A DNA stretch of 64,000 bases from an uncultured Methanobacteriaceae archaeon (GCA_947259185.1 CAMYKT010000005.1:11713-75712); one strand, 5' to 3'; shown: positions 40,216 to 50,626, counted from the first letter of the stretch. Notes: generated by a model from the sequence alone, not told the origin. Numbers and translations: made by a program.

Positions 40216-40878
40216 TTAAGTCAATTTTTCCAACCGTTTTTTAGTTTCGGAATCATCTACTTGTAGCTGGTGAGCCTTCTGAAAACATTTTAGTGCTTTT
40301 TCATTTTCTCCTTCACCTAAAAAGATTTCTCCTTTATAGTAGTAAGGCAAGTAAAAATCCGGATCCATTTCAATGGCCTTATCTACACAATTTAAAGCTT
40401 CTTCCATGGATGATATATGATAAAGGGAGTATCCTAACTTACACCAGGACTGTAAATCATCAGGATTAGTTTTAAGATGTTTTTTAAAGTATTTAGCCGA
40501 ATTTTCGTAGTCCTCCAGCCCAAAGTAATTATAAGCCCTTCCATAGTAAGTTAAATCCTCTTCAAAACCCTTCTTCAAAGCCAGATCAAAGTAAGAATTA
40601 GATTCTTCAAAGCTTTCTAAATCTGAAAGAAGACTGGCTTTAAGATAGTAAAGTGAATCATATTCAGGGTATTCCTCCAGCATCTGATTAATAAATACCA
40701 GTGAATCATTTAAAGATTTAAGTTCAGTGATAGAAAAAGATTTATAGGCCATTGCATTTTCAAAACCCGGATCAATTTCTAGGGCTTTTTCAAAAAATTC
40801 CAGGGCTTTTTCATATTCTTCATCATCAAAATAATCCAGGCCTTTATCAAAGTAATCCCATTTTATTTGTTGGTTCAT
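40216..40878 (-). CDS. TPR repeat protein, shorter
   Basis: A 220-residue protein with about six tetratricopeptide repeats (EYEKALEFFEKALEIDPGFENAM at the start, DSLYYLKASLLSDLESFEESNSYF in the middle, KALKCFQKAHQLQVDD at the end). GAGG precedes the ATG at 40878. It is the first of three TPR genes on this strand and is less like the other two than they are like each other. No domain other than TPR is seen. Confidence 0.8.
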   Translation of the reverse strand: MNQQIKWDYFDKGLDYFDDEEYEKALEFFEKALEIDPGFENAMAYKSFSITELKSLNDSLVFINQMLEEYPEYDSLYYLKASLLSDLESFEESNSYFDLALKKGFEEDLTYYGRAYNYFGLEDYENSAKYFKKHLKTNPDDLQSWCKLGYSLYHISSMEEALNCVDKAIEMDPDFYLPYYYKGEIFLGEGENEKALKCFQKAHQLQVDDSETKKRLEKLT

Positions 40879-41089
40879 ATTTTTTCCTCATGTTTATTTA
40901 TGAAAATTAATGATATTATATCTCTATTATTAAAAATAGCTAGATGGGGGGATTATCTAATAATGAATAAATAATTCAGGACCCTAAAAAAGGCAAGCTA
41001 CTTTTAATGAGAGTAAAGAATATTTTTAGGATTTATCTTATTAATAGAAATTAAAAATGATGGGGAATGGTTTAGGAGTTATTAAATTT

Positions 41090-41569
41090 TCATTCTTTAA
41101 TAAAAAGCATTAATACTCCAGTTATTAATAGCCATAATCCAATTAACACCCCTAAAATGATAGGATCCGCAATAAAGGTTCCTACTATTATGTATAGAAT
41201 ACCAATTATTGTGGCAATAACACCGTTCCACCTGCTACCTCCTGCTTTTGAAAATATTCCAATAATACCAGCTATTATAAGGAATATACCAACTATCCAT
41301 ACTATAAACCCGACTAACCAGCTGAAGAGTCCGGGATTGAATATGAAGCCAACCCCTAAAACCAGGGCAATTATTCCCAGAAGGATCTCCACTAACCCTA
41401 TAGCCAGACTTTCCCCCATTTGCGCTACTCCTCCCAATAGCAGACCTATACCTAAAAACAGAACTATAAACCCGGTAATCAAACTCAAGGGAATAATCCC
41501 TAATAGGGGGAAAGCTAAAACAATGAGCCCCAATACAATCAAAATCAATGCACTACCATTTTTTTCCAT
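41090..41569 (-). CDS. DUF308/HdeD-like membrane protein
   Basis: A 159-residue membrane protein with about six hydrophobic segments in three pairs (SALILIVLGLIVLAFPLLGII, LITGFIVLFLGIGLLLGGVAQ, VEILLGIIALVLGVGFIF and so on). The alternating Gly-rich pattern is that of the DUF308/HdeD family. Bacterial HdeD takes part in acid resistance; archaeal members are untested. GGAGG precedes the ATG. It is monocistronic and followed on its upstream side by 1.2 kb without a clear gene. Confidence 0.8.
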   Translation of the reverse strand: MEKNGSALILIVLGLIVLAFPLLGIIPLSLITGFIVLFLGIGLLLGGVAQMGESLAIGLVEILLGIIALVLGVGFIFNPGLFSWLVGFIVWIVGIFLIIAGIIGIFSKAGGSRWNGVIATIIGILYIIVGTFIADPIILGVLIGLWLLITGVLMLFIKE

Positions 41570-42763
41570 ATTAAAATCCTCCTTTTAATCTAAACCATCC
41601 CCTGATTAAAAATTTGTAAATTCTCTTTTATTTTAATTTTCACAGAAGTCCAAATATTTATTTTCACCTCCACTGAATTAAAAATGGAAAATTTTTCTAA
41701 TAAGCCCGAATCCGTTTTATATATATTTAAAATCCTCTCTTTAATCTATCATAGTACTTGAAATATCAATTATTCCCTAAATATGAAAATTTTAATCATG
41801 AAAAGCTTTTAATTAGCAGATAATGTAATATCCTCCTGAAACCTTTTTATTTAAGGATTTTTAAGGGAAATATCATGCCGTCCGGTACAAATCCACTTCC
41901 CTTCATCAACAGTTAGCCTATATACAGAGTTAACTACTGTTAAAATTAGTATATAATTTAATTCAAAAAAATAATCCATAATTTTAATTTTTTTCCCCTG
42001 AATGGGATCATTAAAAGGATAAATGGTTATGATAAAGCCCCCTCAAATAAACAAGAATTATTGCTCCATTTAATAATAGGTCATTTTAATAGATAAAATT
42101 AATGTAAAACTACCCCAGCTCATCAAAAAGCAGAAGCCCTTAAAGAATTTTAAGGTAGATATATAGACATATTTTCATTTTTTAAAATTTTTAGAATATC
42201 TAAACTTTAAATTAATTAGTAACCGGTTAAAAAATTAATTTTAAAGGTTAAATGATTATTATTTAAAGAATAATCAGGCTTAATTTTAGTTCCAATAATC
42301 ATATTAAATTATAGTAAAATATTATGTAGTGATATTAAATTAATTTTAATTAACTCCAATTTATCATAAACAAAAATAAATATAATAATATTTTTTATTA
42401 ATTTCTTAAGATAATTATATTCCCTGGTTTTTAATATTTCAGCCAAGAATCCATCGTATACGATTGATGAGTAAAAATTACTCCAGAAAATAGATAAACT
42501 AAAAAAAGGTGATTGACATTGGGATATATTTTAAAAAGTACCCCTTATGAATTTATTTTACTGAATAAAAAATCTTAAGAGAGTCAAATTGAGGGAAAAA
42601 TAAAAATGGAGGTGCGTAAAGGAACTTCAAAATAATATTTAAAGAAATTCCCGGAAAAGAAAATTAAGATAGATATAATAAAATATGGGTTTTAAATCAA
42701 CCGCTAATACTAAAAAAAATAGAATATTAAATTAAGATTGGATGGAAATTAGAAGAACTGTAA
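41570..42763. other. Long AT-rich intergenic region
   Basis: About 1.2 kb with no convincing gene on either strand. It holds a GC-richer segment at 41863-41903 whose ends pair (AAGGGAA/TTCCCTT), an inverted repeat GATTATT/AATAATC at 42254-42275, and a 19-codon frame with a good ribosome binding site at 42519. It may be a decayed gene region or contain unannotated small RNAs. Confidence 0.5.
42519..42578 (+). CDS. Possible 19-residue ORF or 5' gene remnant
   Basis: A TTG-started frame of 19 codons (MGYILKSTPYEFILLNKKS) follows AAGGTGATTGACA, which looks like a good ribosome binding site. Nothing recognisable is encoded. It could be the surviving 5' end of a decayed gene or a small peptide gene. 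Confidence 0.25.
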   Translation: MGYILKSTPYEFILLNKKS

Positions 42764-43636
42764 TTAAAGGTCCATAAGCATAATACCATCAAATACCAGT
42801 TTAGCATCACCCTCCATAAAGGCTCCCAGATCTTTTTCGTCCTGATAAACTTCGATTTCAAGTTCACCACCAGGTAGATGTACCAGTACCTTTTCTTCTA
42901 ATTTTTCCAATTTATTTCCTGCAATTACGCAGGAAGTAGCTCCGGTACCACAGGCCAGGGTGGGTCCTGCTCCTCTTTCCCAGGTGACCATAATAATCTC
43001 ACCGGGAGATATTATCTCTACGAAATGAACATTGGTGCGCTGAGGAAATGAAGGGTGGTTTTCAATAGCCGGGCCCCATTTATCCAGATCCACCTGACCG
43101 GCATCATCCACAAAGATAACAGCATGAGGATTTCCCACACTAATAGCAGTCATTTGCATGGGTTTACCTTCTACCTTTAAGAATAAATCAATAAATTCAT
43201 CTTCCACCACATCCATGGGTATCTGATCTGTTTTAAAGGTGGCCAATCCCATATCCACCTTCATGGCTGCTGCCTGGCCTTTTTCAATGTCCAGTTCCAC
43301 GGTTTTTATTCCGGCCAGGGTTTCCACCTTAATTTCATCCTGGCGGAAAATGCTGTTGTCATATACAAATTTGGAAAAACAGCGAATACCGTTCCCACAC
43401 ATCTCTGCTTCACTTCCATCTGCATTGAAAATCCTGAAACGGATATCACCTTCTCCCTGAGGAGGTGAAACAAATATGAGCCCATCAGCACCAACAGAAA
43501 AGCCTCTGCGGCATATTTCAGCCGTTACTTCTCCTTTTTTATCTTCTTCTATGCATTCAGATTGGCTTTCATCAATAACTATGTAATCATTGCCCAGTCC
43601 ATGCATCTTAGAAAATAAAATGGTTTTTTTGCTCAT
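42764..43636 (-). CDS. dapF: Diaminopimelate epimerase
   Basis: A 290-residue enzyme that converts LL- to meso-diaminopimelate in lysine synthesis. The two catalytic cysteines are in [14 protein letters not shown] near residue 77 and in [15 protein letters not shown] near 228. The N-terminal [13 protein letters not shown] is a family mark. It overlaps lysA by four bases (ATGA), so the two are translated together. Confidence 0.97.
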   Translation of the reverse strand: MSKKTILFSKMHGLGNDYIVIDESQSECIEEDKKGEVTAEICRRGFSVGADGLIFVSPPQGEGDIRFRIFNADGSEAEMCGNGIRCFSKFVYDNSIFRQDEIKVETLAGIKTVELDIEKGQAAAMKVDMGLATFKTDQIPMDVVEDEFIDLFLKVEGKPMQMTAISVGNPHAVIFVDDAGQVDLDKWGPAIENHPSFPQRTNVHFVEIISPGEIIMVTWERGAGPTLACGTGATSCVIAGNKLEKLEEKVLVHLPGGELEIEVYQDEKDLGAFMEGDAKLVFDGIMLMDL

Positions 43637-44919
43637 TTTAAAAGCCTCGCTGGAAGCACCTGTTTATTCAATAAATCCGCAAAAGTTTCCCTTTCTCGTA
43701 TAACATCAGTTTCACCATCTTTAACCAGCACTTCTGCTGGACGTGGCCGGGAGTTATATTGGGATGCCATGGAAAAAGCATAAGCTCCTGCATTCATTAT
43801 AGCCAGCAAATCCCCTTCTTTAATTTTAGGCAAGGTACGGTCCCGGGCAAATAGATCACCTGATTCACATACATTCCCGGCGATATCTATTTTTTCAGTT
43901 CCCTCATCCCGGGCCCGGTTGGCCACCACAATATGATGGTAGGAGCCATACATGGAAGGCCTGAGAAGTGTATTAAAACCAGCATCCACTCCTGCAAATT
44001 TCCGATAGCTCTTTTTAATGGTATTAACCTTAGTTAAAAGGTAAGATGCATTACCCACTATGTAACGCCCGGGTTCCAGGCACATGGTAGGTTTTCCCAG
44101 GCCATAGTGTACCAGTTTTTCTTTGAATAGACCTGTTATTTCCTGGGCAAAATTATCCAGATCCAGTTCCTCTTCATCAGGGTGGTAAGGGATCCCTAAT
44201 CCGCCCCCAAAATCTATGAAATCAAATTCAATCCCGGTCCCCTGGGCAATGTTCCCTGCGATATCCATCAAGGCCTCCACTGCCAGCATAAATGGTTCGC
44301 TTTCCAGTATTCCCGATCCTATATGACTGTGTATTCCCACCGGTTCAAACCCCAGATCCTGGGCCATTTTATATGCTTCTACAGCCTCACTTTCTTTTAT
44401 GCCGAATTTGCTCATTTCACCCCCGGTAATGCAGTGTTCATGGTGGCCGGCACCTACCATGGGGTTCACCCGGAAGGATATTTTAAATCCATCGGGATCC
44501 ACTATTTTAGATAATCGCTTTAATTGAGAAATGGAGTCCACATTAAGACGAATTCCAGCTTCTGCAGCAAAATGCATTTCTTCGTCTTTTACATTATTTC
44601 CAGTATATAAAACCCTATCCCCATCAAATCCCGCCAGAAGAGAGGTGTATATTTCTCCCGGAGAAACTGCATCTATCCCACTACCTTCTTCTTCAAGTAT
44701 ACGCATTACAGCCAGGTTAGTATTGGCCTTACAGGCATAAAATATCTGAAAATCAGCATAATATTTTGAAAATGTCTGGTAAACCTTCCTGTAGTTTTCC
44801 CTGATTTTCATCTCATCAATAACATATAACGGAGTTCCATACTCCTCTGCTAGTTTAGTAGAATCGGCTTTGCCAATCATTAGATGGTCTTTTTCATTAA
44901 TATCTAAATCAAAACCCAT
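43633..44919 (-). CDS. lysA: Diaminopimelate decarboxylase
   Basis: A 428-residue PLP enzyme that decarboxylates meso-diaminopimelate to lysine. The PLP lysine is in [15 protein letters not shown] near residue 48, the phosphate site in [14 protein letters not shown] near 234, and the C-terminal barrel includes [14 protein letters not shown] near 350, with the catalytic cysteine. It is the first gene of lysA-dapF; the ATG follows GGAGGATTTCAA. Confidence 0.97.
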   Translation of the reverse strand: MGFDLDINEKDHLMIGKADSTKLAEEYGTPLYVIDEMKIRENYRKVYQTFSKYYADFQIFYACKANTNLAVMRILEEEGSGIDAVSPGEIYTSLLAGFDGDRVLYTGNNVKDEEMHFAAEAGIRLNVDSISQLKRLSKIVDPDGFKISFRVNPMVGAGHHEHCITGGEMSKFGIKESEAVEAYKMAQDLGFEPVGIHSHIGSGILESEPFMLAVEALMDIAGNIAQGTGIEFDFIDFGGGLGIPYHPDEEELDLDNFAQEITGLFKEKLVHYGLGKPTMCLEPGRYIVGNASYLLTKVNTIKKSYRKFAGVDAGFNTLLRPSMYGSYHHIVVANRARDEGTEKIDIAGNVCESGDLFARDRTLPKIKEGDLLAIMNAGAYAFSMASQYNSRPRPAEVLVKDGETDVIRERETFADLLNKQVLPARLLK

Positions 44920-45100
44920 TTGAAATCCTCCAGAATAATAAAATTAAGAAGACAATAAATCTTTAAACTTCTTAATATATATATTTAGAAAAAAAATATC
45001 CCCATGATAACTATTTTTTAAAGATAGACCCATTTTAATGATTAAGGTAAAGAGAGTTTAATTTAATGCTAAAATATTATTAGGATAACCAGGCGATATC

Positions 45101-45517
45101 ATGAAAAACAATCCATTTAAACTGGTAGTGCGGGCACTGATTAAAGATGAAAAAGGAGAATTACTGATTTTAAAGCGTTCGGTACATTCCCGTAGTAATC
45201 CCGGCCTCTGGGAACTACCAGGAGGTAAGGTGGAACCAGGTGAAGACTTTGACCATGCGCTGGTACGGGAAATTAAAGAAGAAACCGGGTTGAATATCTC
45301 CTTAAAAAAGGCCATAGGAGTGGCCCAGCAGGATCATACTCATCGCCATTCTGTGCATATCATTCTGGAGGTTGAGGTGGATTCTGGAGAATTCAAAATA
45401 AGTGAAGAACATGAAGACTTTAAATGGATTCCTATTGAAAAATTAAATAATTTTAAACTGGCTAACTGGCTGGATAGTTTCTTGCAGGACAATATTCAAA
45501 TTAATGATTTAAATTAA
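45101..45517 (+). CDS. Nudix hydrolase, MutT-like
   Basis: A 138-residue hydrolase of the MutT group. The Nudix box reads GGKVEPGEDFDHALVREIKEETGL near residues 47-70, after the strand LLILKRSVHSRSNPGLWELP. Small MutT-like proteins clean oxidised nucleotides or hydrolyse other nucleoside phosphates; which one cannot be told here. It lies alone between lysA and argD. Confidence 0.85.
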   Translation: MKNNPFKLVVRALIKDEKGELLILKRSVHSRSNPGLWELPGGKVEPGEDFDHALVREIKEETGLNISLKKAIGVAQQDHTHRHSVHIILEVEVDSGEFKISEEHEDFKWIPIEKLNNFKLANWLDSFLQDNIQINDLN

Positions 45518-45561
45518 AAAAGTTCCTTTTTTATACAATACAGGGGATTAAATTAAATAAA

Positions 45562-46737
45562 TCAGGACAATTCCGCAAATACTTCATCCAGGACATTAAC
45601 CAGCTTATCTATCTGAGTCATATTTATTAAAAGAGGAGGGGCTAAACGTATAACCTTTCCTGCAGTACAGTTGATTAAAACTCCTTTTTCACAGGCTTTT
45701 TTAACCACTTGAGAACAATCCAAGGTAATTTCGATACCTATAAGTAGACCCCTGCCCCGTATTTCTGAGATGAGTGAGTATTTGGATTTTAGTTCTTCCA
45801 GTTTTTTCTGCAAGTAGTTTCCCATTTCTTTGGATTTATTTACAAGATTTTCATCCAAGAGAACTTCAATAGCCGCCTTAGCTGCTGCACATCCTAGAGG
45901 ATTTCCTCCAAATGTGGATCCATGATCACCGGGCTGGAATGCTTCAGCTATTCGGGAGTTGGCTAGAACTGCTGCAATAGGATATCCTCCCCCCATGGCC
46001 TTGGCCACGGTGGTGATGTCCGGTTGTATTCCCTCATGTTGAGAGGCGAACATTTCACCGGTCCGGCCAAAACCGGTTTGAACCTCATCCATTATTAATA
46101 AAACATCATTCTGGCGGCAAAGATTCTCCACATCTTTTAAATATCCTTTTGGAGGAATTATAACTCCTCCTTCACCCTGAATTGGCTCTAAAATAATAGC
46201 AGCAGTGTCTTCATTTAGGGATTGCATCATAGCCGAAATATCACCATAGGGAACGTGTTTAAATCCAGCAGGTAGTGGTTTAAAAGGAATTTTATATTTA
46301 TCCTGACCGGTGGCAGTTACCGTGGCCAGGGTTCGACCATGAAATGAATTGTCTGTGGCTATGATTTCACCTTTGCCGGTGAATTTTCGGGCCAGTTTAA
46401 TGGCTCCTTCATTGGCTTCAGCACCACTATTGGCCAGGAATACCTTATCATGAGGCGATATCTGAGTGAGTAATTGGGCCAATTCAGCCTGTTCCTGGGT
46501 GTAATAAATATTGGAGCAATGGATCATTCTCTGGGCCTGATGGCAAATGGCTAAAGTCACTTTAGGGTGAGAATGTCCCAGATTATTCACTGCCACTCCG
46601 GCAAAACAATCCAGATAGCTGTTTCCTTCCACATCCCAAACCTCAGCTCCTTTTCCATGAGATAAAGCCAGCTTTTGGCGTCCATAAGTTTGCATGACAA
46701 ACTTTTGATCCATATCCATAATTTCTTGCGTATTCAT
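45562..46737 (-). CDS. argD: Acetylornithine aminotransferase
   Basis: A 391-residue class III PLP aminotransferase of arginine synthesis, which may also act on succinyl-diaminopimelate. The PLP lysine is in TTVAKAMGGGYPIAAVL near residue 244, with LLIMDEVQTGFGRTG before it and NSGAEANEGAIKLARK near 104. The ATG at 46737 follows AGGTGATGTG; a GTG immediately upstream is unlikely. It is alone, about 45 bases from the convergent Nudix gene. Confidence 0.93.
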   Translation of the reverse strand: MNTQEIMDMDQKFVMQTYGRQKLALSHGKGAEVWDVEGNSYLDCFAGVAVNNLGHSHPKVTLAICHQAQRMIHCSNIYYTQEQAELAQLLTQISPHDKVFLANSGAEANEGAIKLARKFTGKGEIIATDNSFHGRTLATVTATGQDKYKIPFKPLPAGFKHVPYGDISAMMQSLNEDTAAIILEPIQGEGGVIIPPKGYLKDVENLCRQNDVLLIMDEVQTGFGRTGEMFASQHEGIQPDITTVAKAMGGGYPIAAVLANSRIAEAFQPGDHGSTFGGNPLGCAAAKAAIEVLLDENLVNKSKEMGNYLQKKLEELKSKYSLISEIRGRGLLIGIEITLDCSQVVKKACEKGVLINCTAGKVIRLAPPLLINMTQIDKLVNVLDEVFAELS

Positions 46738-46873
46738 CACATCACCTGAAAATCATGATAATGATTATATTTTAATAAGGAATTCCTTAAGATTAATTTT
46801 ATATTAATTGTCTCTGGTTATTAATAAGTGCTGCTGTAATAGATACTGAGTTATCTAAAATAATGGATATAAT

Positions 46874-46893
46874 TAAGTACCGCTAAGTACTTA
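46874..46893. promoter_or_regulatory. Repeat TAAGTAC with palindrome, upstream of cyclophilin
   Basis: TAAGTAC occurs twice (46874-46880 and 46884-46890); the second is part of the palindrome TAAGTACTTA. They lie 40-60 bases before the cyclophilin ATG, where a promoter is expected. A regulator site is possible. Confidence 0.25.
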
Positions 46894-46931
46894 GCCTGAA
46901 TATTAAATAAATCAATTATAAAAGTGATACT

Positions 46932-47357
46932 ATGAAAAAAGCGATTATTGAAACTAAAAAAGGAATTATTGAACTGGTTTTATTTGAAGAAGACGCCCCT
47001 AACACCGTGGCCAACTTTGAAAAGTTAGCCAATGATGGATTTTATAATGGATTAACTTTTCACCGGGTTTTACCTGATTTTGTAATTCAAGGAGGATGTC
47101 CTAAAGGTAATGGAACAGGAGGACCAGGCTACACCATAAAATGTGAGATAAACCCTAATAAACATGTTAAAGGTGCATTATCAATGGCCCATGCAGGTAA
47201 AGATACTGGTGGAAGCCAGTTTTTCATAACCCACTCCCCTCAGCCCCATCTGGATGGAGTACACACCGTTTTTGGTAAAGTCACCAAGGGAATGGAAGTG
47301 GTGAATGCCATAAAAGAAAATGATGTTATGACTTCAGTAAAAGTAATTGATGAATAA
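46932..47357 (+). CDS. Peptidyl-prolyl cis-trans isomerase, cyclophilin type
   Basis: A 141-residue cytoplasmic folding enzyme. Catalytic and core motifs are [22 protein letters not shown] near residue 36, [20 protein letters not shown] near 77, and the end [10 protein letters not shown]. There is no signal peptide. It is short relative to eukaryotic cyclophilins but matches the usual archaeal and bacterial PpiB length. It appears monocistronic, with an upstream repeat TAAGTAC. Confidence 0.95.
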   Translation: MKKAIIETKKGIIELVLFEEDAPNTVANFEKLANDGFYNGLTFHRVLPDFVIQGGCPKGNGTGGPGYTIKCEINPNKHVKGALSMAHAGKDTGGSQFFITHSPQPHLDGVHTVFGKVTKGMEVVNAIKENDVMTSVKVIDE

Positions 47358-47406
47358 ATTATTCATCAATTATTAATAAAAAAAAGATTATTTTATTTAT
47401 TTTTAA

Positions 47407-47949
47407 TTAAAGCAGTTTATCCAGTGCTAAAGCATAAATACTGGCTATTTCATCTGTAATTTTCAATTCAAGTTCAGAATAATCTTTTTCAGGATTGGCC
47501 AGTACAATTTGACCTAATATTTTTTCCTGGTGTTTAACTGCTACTGACAAAAACTGATTAATGGTCTCGTGTCCTGGTGGAATACCATGGGCTACAGGAT
47601 GATTTACCGGGTCGTGGGTAAAAAAAGACTCTCCTGTATCTAAAGAGTAGCCTAAAAGTCCACCGTAAGTTCCATCCTTTCTGATTTTAAAGCGAGCTTC
47701 CCCTAAATCAGCATAATACTGACAGCCATCAGTAAGGTGTGAAAAAGAAATGCCCACACTATCCCCATTTGTTGGATCGACAATGGCCACATAACAGTAA
47801 TCACTGCCCGTAAGACGAGTGGCTTCTTCTAAAACCAGATTAGATATTTTCTTAAGAGAAGAATCCTCTATCATCCGAGATACTCTAATATTTAGCTTTT
47901 TTAAGTCCTCTGATATCATTTCAGGAGTTAAATTATGATTCTTTTCCAT
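47407..47949 (-). CDS. GAF domain protein
   Basis: A 180-residue protein with one GAF domain (residues 35-175): [25 protein letters not shown], then [22 protein letters not shown], then [23 protein letters not shown]. The N-terminal 30 residues are helical. GAF domains bind small molecules or sense light or redox state; there is no output domain, so it probably acts through a partner. The gene is monocistronic. Confidence 0.78.
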   Translation of the reverse strand: MEKNHNLTPEMISEDLKKLNIRVSRMIEDSSLKKISNLVLEEATRLTGSDYCYVAIVDPTNGDSVGISFSHLTDGCQYYADLGEARFKIRKDGTYGGLLGYSLDTGESFFTHDPVNHPVAHGIPPGHETINQFLSVAVKHQEKILGQIVLANPEKDYSELELKITDEIASIYALALDKLL

Positions 47950-48099
47950 CTTACTTCCCCTAATAGGATTAATTAGCCACAGTTCCCCTATAAAATATTG
48001 GCCAGAGGATATAAAAAATATTATTATTTATTCACAGTAAAATAAAGGCCCATAATTATTTAATTCTTATAAATCTATAACAATATTAGGGGGCATTTT

Positions 48100-48363
48100 A
48101 TGGGGGTAAAATCAGATAAAAATATTATAAGTGAATATAAACAAACAAATGCAGTTTTAATAGTTATTAGTATACTTTTAGCGACATATTCTATGGATAT
48201 GGGCGGTATTAATGCTACACTAACCTTCGTGGTTGCCCTGCTGGCTGGTATTAATGGGGCTTATAATTACTATAAAAAAGAAGGAAGATTTGGGCTTTTT
48301 ATCCTTATTATTATCACTCTATGGGCTTTAGGGTCATTAATGAAGAATTTAAGCTTTTTTTGA
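48100..48363 (+). CDS. Small membrane protein of unknown function
   Basis: An 87-residue protein with three hydrophobic segments, near residues 17-33 (AVLIVISILLATYSMDM), 38-56 (NATLTFVVALLAGINGAY) and 65-83 (FGLFILIIITLWALGSLM). I do not recognise a family. AGGGGGC precedes the ATG. It stands between the GAF gene and a convergent unknown gene. Confidence 0.55.
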   Translation: MGVKSDKNIISEYKQTNAVLIVISILLATYSMDMGGINATLTFVVALLAGINGAYNYYKKEGRFGLFILIIITLWALGSLMKNLSFF

Positions 48364-48376
48364 AAAAACCCTGCTA

Positions 48377-48991
48377 TTAAAAATAGTCTAAAAGAGGGTC
48401 ATCATGGTCTAAAATTTTCAAAACCACACCTAAAATAAATTCAATGGAAGTTGTAGTTCCATCATCTAGTTTAATATATCTAAAACTATTTTTAGTAAAT
48501 ATTTCATTTATTCGGGCTAATTTGAAGGGAATACCCCCAACCAGTTTCATCCGGGAAAACCAGTAAGTGGATAAGGGACACTCCTGAGGCAATAACACCA
48601 TTTCCTGGACTTTTACCGAGGAGGGGTTTTTTCGAACCAGTAAAAAATTATTATCATCCTTAAATGGCTTGATTTTTTCTTTAAGCTTTATAATGGATAC
48701 TTCATCATATTTCAAAGTCCGCTGTAATTTATTGTTATTTTTTTCCAGATATTTGACCACTAAAAGGTCCCGGTTTCCCTCATCCCCACCAGGCACTGAT
48801 TCTTTTATAGCTTTTTCCAGAGCCAGGTTGAGACTTATCCATGCTTCTACCTTTTGGCAGTACGTTTTTTCTTTATTTGAGCGCTGGGGACATTTCCAAC
48901 AGTATTCTTCATCCAGAATCTGGATTATTCGGGAGTAATATTCTTCACAAAGGGATTGAAATTCATCAAGTCCCTCTTTTAGTTTTCCCAT
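48377..48991 (-). CDS. Hypothetical protein with N-terminal cysteines
   Basis: A 204-residue soluble protein I cannot assign. Near residues 31-47 it has a possible metal site, CWKCPQRSNKEKTYCQK, and one more cysteine at CPLSTYWF (residue 138). The remainder is mixed helix and strand. GGGGATAAATACC precedes the ATG. It lies 20 bases downstream of the Ogg-type glycosylase gene on the same strand and is likely co-transcribed, so a link to DNA repair is possible. Confidence 0.6.
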   Translation of the reverse strand: MGKLKEGLDEFQSLCEEYYSRIIQILDEEYCWKCPQRSNKEKTYCQKVEAWISLNLALEKAIKESVPGGDEGNRDLLVVKYLEKNNNKLQRTLKYDEVSIIKLKEKIKPFKDDNNFLLVRKNPSSVKVQEMVLLPQECPLSTYWFSRMKLVGGIPFKLARINEIFTKNSFRYIKLDDGTTTSIEFILGVVLKILDHDDPLLDYF

Positions 48992-49011
48992 GGTATTTAT
49001 CCCCTGATCTA

Positions 49012-49992
49012 TTATTTTTTAAGTGGTTTTAATTTATCCAGAAGCCCTGATTTTCGGGCATAATGGAACAGATAAAGCTGGGTGTAACCGGCATACTCCC
49101 CAAATTGTTCCTGTCCAAATTCTCTTATTTTATCCACTTTAATATCCTTTCCCTCAAAGTAAAGGTGAGAAATTATCCTTTTAATCCATACATCAGTGGG
49201 GAAGGCCTCACCCCTACCATAACCATACAGGAGTATGCAGTCGGCTACTTTAGGCCCCACACCAGGTAAGTCCAGTAAGGATTCAAATGCTTTTTCATAA
49301 CTCATCTGACCTAATTCATGTAAGGAGATCCTTTCGGTAACCATCTTAGCAGCATCTTTCATATACTTGCCCCTGTATCCCACCCCACAGGCTTTTAAGT
49401 TATGGATGCACTCTTCAATATTTTTTTCCCCGCCACACATCTCCATTTCTTCAACTTCGTGTTCTGGTAATTGTAAGATATTTTCAGGGGCAGGAAAGGT
49501 ATAAAACCTTCCGGAAGGTAATATATAACCATCTCCCCATTTTTCCCTCATAGCGCCTATGGACCTGCTCCAACGAATAATAGAATTGTTAGCCGAACAT
49601 ATAGATGAAATCAAACATTCAAACACATTATGGGCCTTAAATAATCTCAAACCATTGCAAAAATCAATGGTGGGAGCCAGAGCAGGGTCTTCATTTAGAA
49701 ATTCATGAAAGAGAGTTAGATTAAAATCCAGGTCAAAGATATATCGTATTTCTTCCATTACTGGTTTAAAAGAAAATTCATCATTAGATTCCAGCTCCAT
49801 TAACACTGCTCCAGTGATTTCATCTGTAGAAAGACGTACCAGCACTGGTTGATTATTTACAATTAATAGTTCCTTAAAATAGTTCTCCTCATTTATCCAG
49901 GCAGGTTGGGAGGTTTGACCACTGTTGATGGTAATATCCAGATCCAGAGGTCCATTAAATTCCTCCGGAGGAATTGAAGATTTGATTTTCAT
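49012..49992 (-). CDS. ogg: 8-oxoguanine DNA glycosylase/AP lyase, Ogg type
   Basis: A 326-residue base-excision repair enzyme. The N-terminal part resembles the Ogg1 N domain. The HhH-GPD core carries LLDLPGVGPKVADCILLYGYGRGEAFPTDVW near residues 241-271, with the catalytic Lys in GPKVA and Asp in PTDVW. It removes 8-oxoguanine and cleaves the abasic strand. No iron-sulfur loop is present. The next gene (204 residues, unknown) follows at 20 bases. Confidence 0.9.
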   Translation of the reverse strand: MKIKSSIPPEEFNGPLDLDITINSGQTSQPAWINEENYFKELLIVNNQPVLVRLSTDEITGAVLMELESNDEFSFKPVMEEIRYIFDLDFNLTLFHEFLNEDPALAPTIDFCNGLRLFKAHNVFECLISSICSANNSIIRWSRSIGAMREKWGDGYILPSGRFYTFPAPENILQLPEHEVEEMEMCGGEKNIEECIHNLKACGVGYRGKYMKDAAKMVTERISLHELGQMSYEKAFESLLDLPGVGPKVADCILLYGYGRGEAFPTDVWIKRIISHLYFEGKDIKVDKIREFGQEQFGEYAGYTQLYLFHYARKSGLLDKLKPLKK

Positions 49993-50296
49993 ATTATCTA
50001 TTATAAATAAGCCTTTTTTATAGTCTATTCTTTTATTAAAACTTTAAAACCTATCTCTTGTGCCCCCTTCAAGTGAGCATGATAAATTTTAGAATAGTAA
50101 ATAATTAAAAATTTATTGAAATAAAATATATAGAATTAGTTCTATATAGATATGTACAGGAAAGTTATTATCTAAAAAAAAATATGAATGGTGAATAAAT
50201 ACGGGATCTATCCCCTAATAAATAACTGGTATCAGGGGCCCAAAATGAGTAATAATGTTTCGTTTCTTTTTTATAAAAAAATAGTGAGATTTTAAA
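49993..50296. other. Intergenic region, ogg and rhodanese promoters
   Basis: About 300 AT-rich bases between divergent genes. CTATATAG near 50137 is a possible TATA box. No gene, repeat or hairpin stands out. Confidence 0.4.
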
Positions 50297-50626
50297 ATGA
50301 CTCAGTTTAAAACCATACCCCCTCAGGAAGCACTGAAATTAATAAAAGAACACCCTGAATTTACCATTATAGACATACGTCCTCAGGAAGATTTTGAAGA
50401 TGAACACCTGCCTGGTGCCCAGAATCTGGATTATGATGGCCACCAGTTCCAGCAAAAAGTGGAAAAATTGGATAAAGAAAAGGAATATGTGATATACTGT
50501 AAAAGTGGAGTGCGGGGAGAATATTTCATGGGCAAAATGAGAGAATCTGGTTTTAAAAAAGCTTACAATATCCAGGGTGGTTTTGTAGGATGGAAAGTAA
50601 GTAAATTACCCCTGGTTAGTGATTAA
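50297..50626 (+). CDS. Rhodanese-like domain protein
   Basis: A 109-residue single-domain rhodanese that probably carries sulfane sulfur or acts as a thiosulfate sulfurtransferase. The N-terminal motif FTIIDIRPQEDFEDEHLPGAQNL near residues 24-46 and the active loop VIYCKSGVRGEYF near residue 73, with the catalytic Cys, are intact. The gene stands alone and is followed by the 53-bp direct repeats. No signal peptide is present. Confidence 0.9.
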   Translation: MTQFKTIPPQEALKLIKEHPEFTIIDIRPQEDFEDEHLPGAQNLDYDGHQFQQKVEKLDKEKEYVIYCKSGVRGEYFMGKMRESGFKKAYNIQGGFVGWKVSKLPLVSD

